This document shows, in pieces, positions 62,648-64,000 of a DNA stretch of 64,000 nt. Positions within the stretch are counted from its first letter, which is position 1. Each line of letters opens with the position of its first letter. Source of the DNA: Tethya wilhelma (taxonomy: Eukaryota; Porifera; Demospongiae; Tethyida; Tethyidae); assembly GCA_964030475.1 (NCBI GenBank), contig CAXIPT010000001.1:17156269-17220268 (forward strand). The letters run 5' to 3'. Both the position numbers and the translations under genes were made by a program. The notes under the pieces are model-generated. The model had not been told where the DNA came from. It saw nothing but the letters and a program-made list of their open reading frames with translations, and did no database searches.

Positions 62648-63369
62648 ATGGCGGCGAGGGACAGGCTGCAAGTCTTTCCTTCAAGAATGTAAGTTTGCTA
62701 ACATTGTTGGAACAACAACTGTCGATAAATAATTTTTTTTGCTCATGTCCTTTCACTCAGGGCTTTGACCCAGATGAAGCTCAGACTGAAGGGAGCTCAG
62801 AAGGGCCACAGTTTACTCAAGAAGAAGGCTGATGCTCTTACACTTAGATTCAGGGGCATTCTGGCCAAAATCATTGAGGTGTGTGTATGAAAAAAAAGGG
62901 GGGGCTGGGTACAAGACAGGCTATGTCTGGCAATGCCGCATGATGGACAGTACAAATTGTATTTCTGCAACTTATACTGCTAGCTGATATCTAGACCTGT
63001 CATGTTAACATACAATGAATGTTTGCAATGGATCACTTTGTAAGAGTACAAAGTAACTCTGAGTGCTTTTCTTTTGTGATGCATTCACTTATTCATGTGA
63101 TCCCATGACCATGTACTATACGATGTCAGCATGTACAAAGGTGAGAGCCTGGGAACGAGGCTAGTCAGCATGTATGATTCTCCCACCTCTCTTCAATACT
63201 ATTATCATGACCCATTGTTGCCAACTATAGACCAAGAATTTGATGGGAGGTGCATATAAAGAGGCAACATTTTCATTAGCTGAAGCCACTTATGCTGCTG
63301 GAGACTTTAGGTATAAATTGTAGTGTATACAATTATGTATATCTCAGTACTTTACATATCTATATATTC

Positions 63370-63446
<77 letters not shown>

Positions 63447-64000
63447 ACACACACACAGTCAAACGGTTTTGCAACATGTCGATAAATCTCAGATAAAGCT
63501 TCATACGAAAAGGGACAATATTGTAGGTATGCTTGCCTTTCCTCACACAATCACAAGGACACAATTACTACATTTTCAATCTTTTCTCTCAGGTGTGATT
63601 CTTCCTGTATTCGAAGCCTACAATGATGGACAAGACAGTGAGTTAATAACAAAACTGTGTATTATGTAGCAGGGTCAATGATGATGTGATCCGTTTAAGT
63701 TTTCCTCTACAGCTTATGAATTGACTGGTTTGTCTCGTGGAGGACAACAGGTGACCAGGTGTAAGGAAGTGTTTGGCAAGCTAGTGGTTCTACTGGTAGA
63801 GCTGGCATCACTACAGGTGAGTACTTCAACATGGTGGAGGTTTATATGTATAATTATTAATGCAAAAACATGATATTATGGGTTTTATGTACCTTAATAA
63901 ATATCTTGAGATCTATAGCTGGGATTGAGCCCAGGTTTTTCAAATTTACCACATAATATTAAGAATGCTGTGCTTTTTACACTCTCACTTGTAGACTGCC
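62648..64000 (+). CDS. ATP6V1D: V-type ATPase V1 subunit D, 3' end outside window
   Basis: Central-stalk (rotor) subunit of the vacuolar proton pump. Exons 62648-62688, 62761-62878, 63231-63310, 63459-63526, 63593-63637, 63713-63816 and 63995-64000 (continues). Translation starts M-A-A-R-D-R-L-Q-V-F-P-S-R-M-A-L-T-Q-M-K, then 'L-K-G-A-Q-K-G-H-S-L-L-K-K-K-A-D-A-L-T-L-R-F-R', 'A-T-F-S-L-A-E-A', 'D-N-I-V-G-V-I-L-P-V-F-E', 'Y-E-L-T-G-L-S-R-G-G' and 'V-E-L-A-S-L-Q'. The motifs occur in the order of the human protein, covering about its first 155 of 247 residues. The acceptor of exon 63459 is supplied by a CA microsatellite. Confidence 0.95.
63375..63458. repeat. CA microsatellite at an ATP6V1D acceptor
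   Basis: (CA)n of ~80 bp ending in the acceptor 'acacacag' at 63451-63458. Confidence 0.95.

Overview
This is nuclear DNA from an intron-rich, gene-dense animal genome. Every larger gene is split by GT-AG introns, and the gene set is metazoan: a giant ADGRV1-type adhesion GPCR, gephyrin, CDC20, PSMA6, DHTKD1 and ATP6V1D. Compact genes, short introns, many small foldback elements, long CA/CT microsatellites and very divergent small genes suggest a non-bilaterian animal. A demosponge is my best guess, but this is inference; no sequence here proves the phylum.

Region 1 (1-40523, + strand) is most of one gene, ADGRV1 (VLGR1/GPR98/MASS1). Its 5' exons lie before the window. By hand I placed about 56 exons that join in frame to about 5,870 codons. 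The order is Calx-beta repeats, a LamG/pentraxin-like domain, more Calx-beta (one carrying a PAN/apple-like insertion), EAR/EPTP repeats, a Thr/Pro-rich repeat stalk with a polybasic site, more Calx-beta, a GAIN/GPS region, seven transmembrane helices and a PDZ-ligand tail. An 8.75-kb intron (1659-10413) of this gene holds a same-strand cluster of glycosyltransferase family 92 (GT92) genes and wrecks. That cluster includes a ~1-kb inverted repeat and a second foldback.

Region 2 (41000-45710, + strand) holds three tandem paralogues of a small secreted-protein gene that I do not recognise. Each has a TATA box and a near-identical signal-peptide exon. Two continue through a run of tiny phase-1 exons with repeated acidic/dibasic modules, so the products look like peptide precursors.

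Region 3 (46167-64000) is a dense housekeeping block: a 63-residue single-helix protein (-), gephyrin (+, with its E-domain exons present twice), CDC20 (-), an unrecognised ORF (+), a GON7-like gene (+), proteasome subunit alpha-6 (-), DHTKD1 (+) and the 5' part of ATP6V1D (+). Several pairs are head-to-head over short shared promoters: 63-aa gene/GPHN, CDC20/orphan ORF (with an NRF-1-type palindrome), and PSMA6/DHTKD1 (97 bp between start codons).

Single N bases at 4386, 7475, 11568, 22544 and 25062 behave like collapsed assembly gaps. The perfect 1.16-kb duplication beside the N at 11568 is most likely an assembly error. The inverted repeat ending at the N at 4386 and the gephyrin exon duplication also need to be checked against reads before being read as biology.
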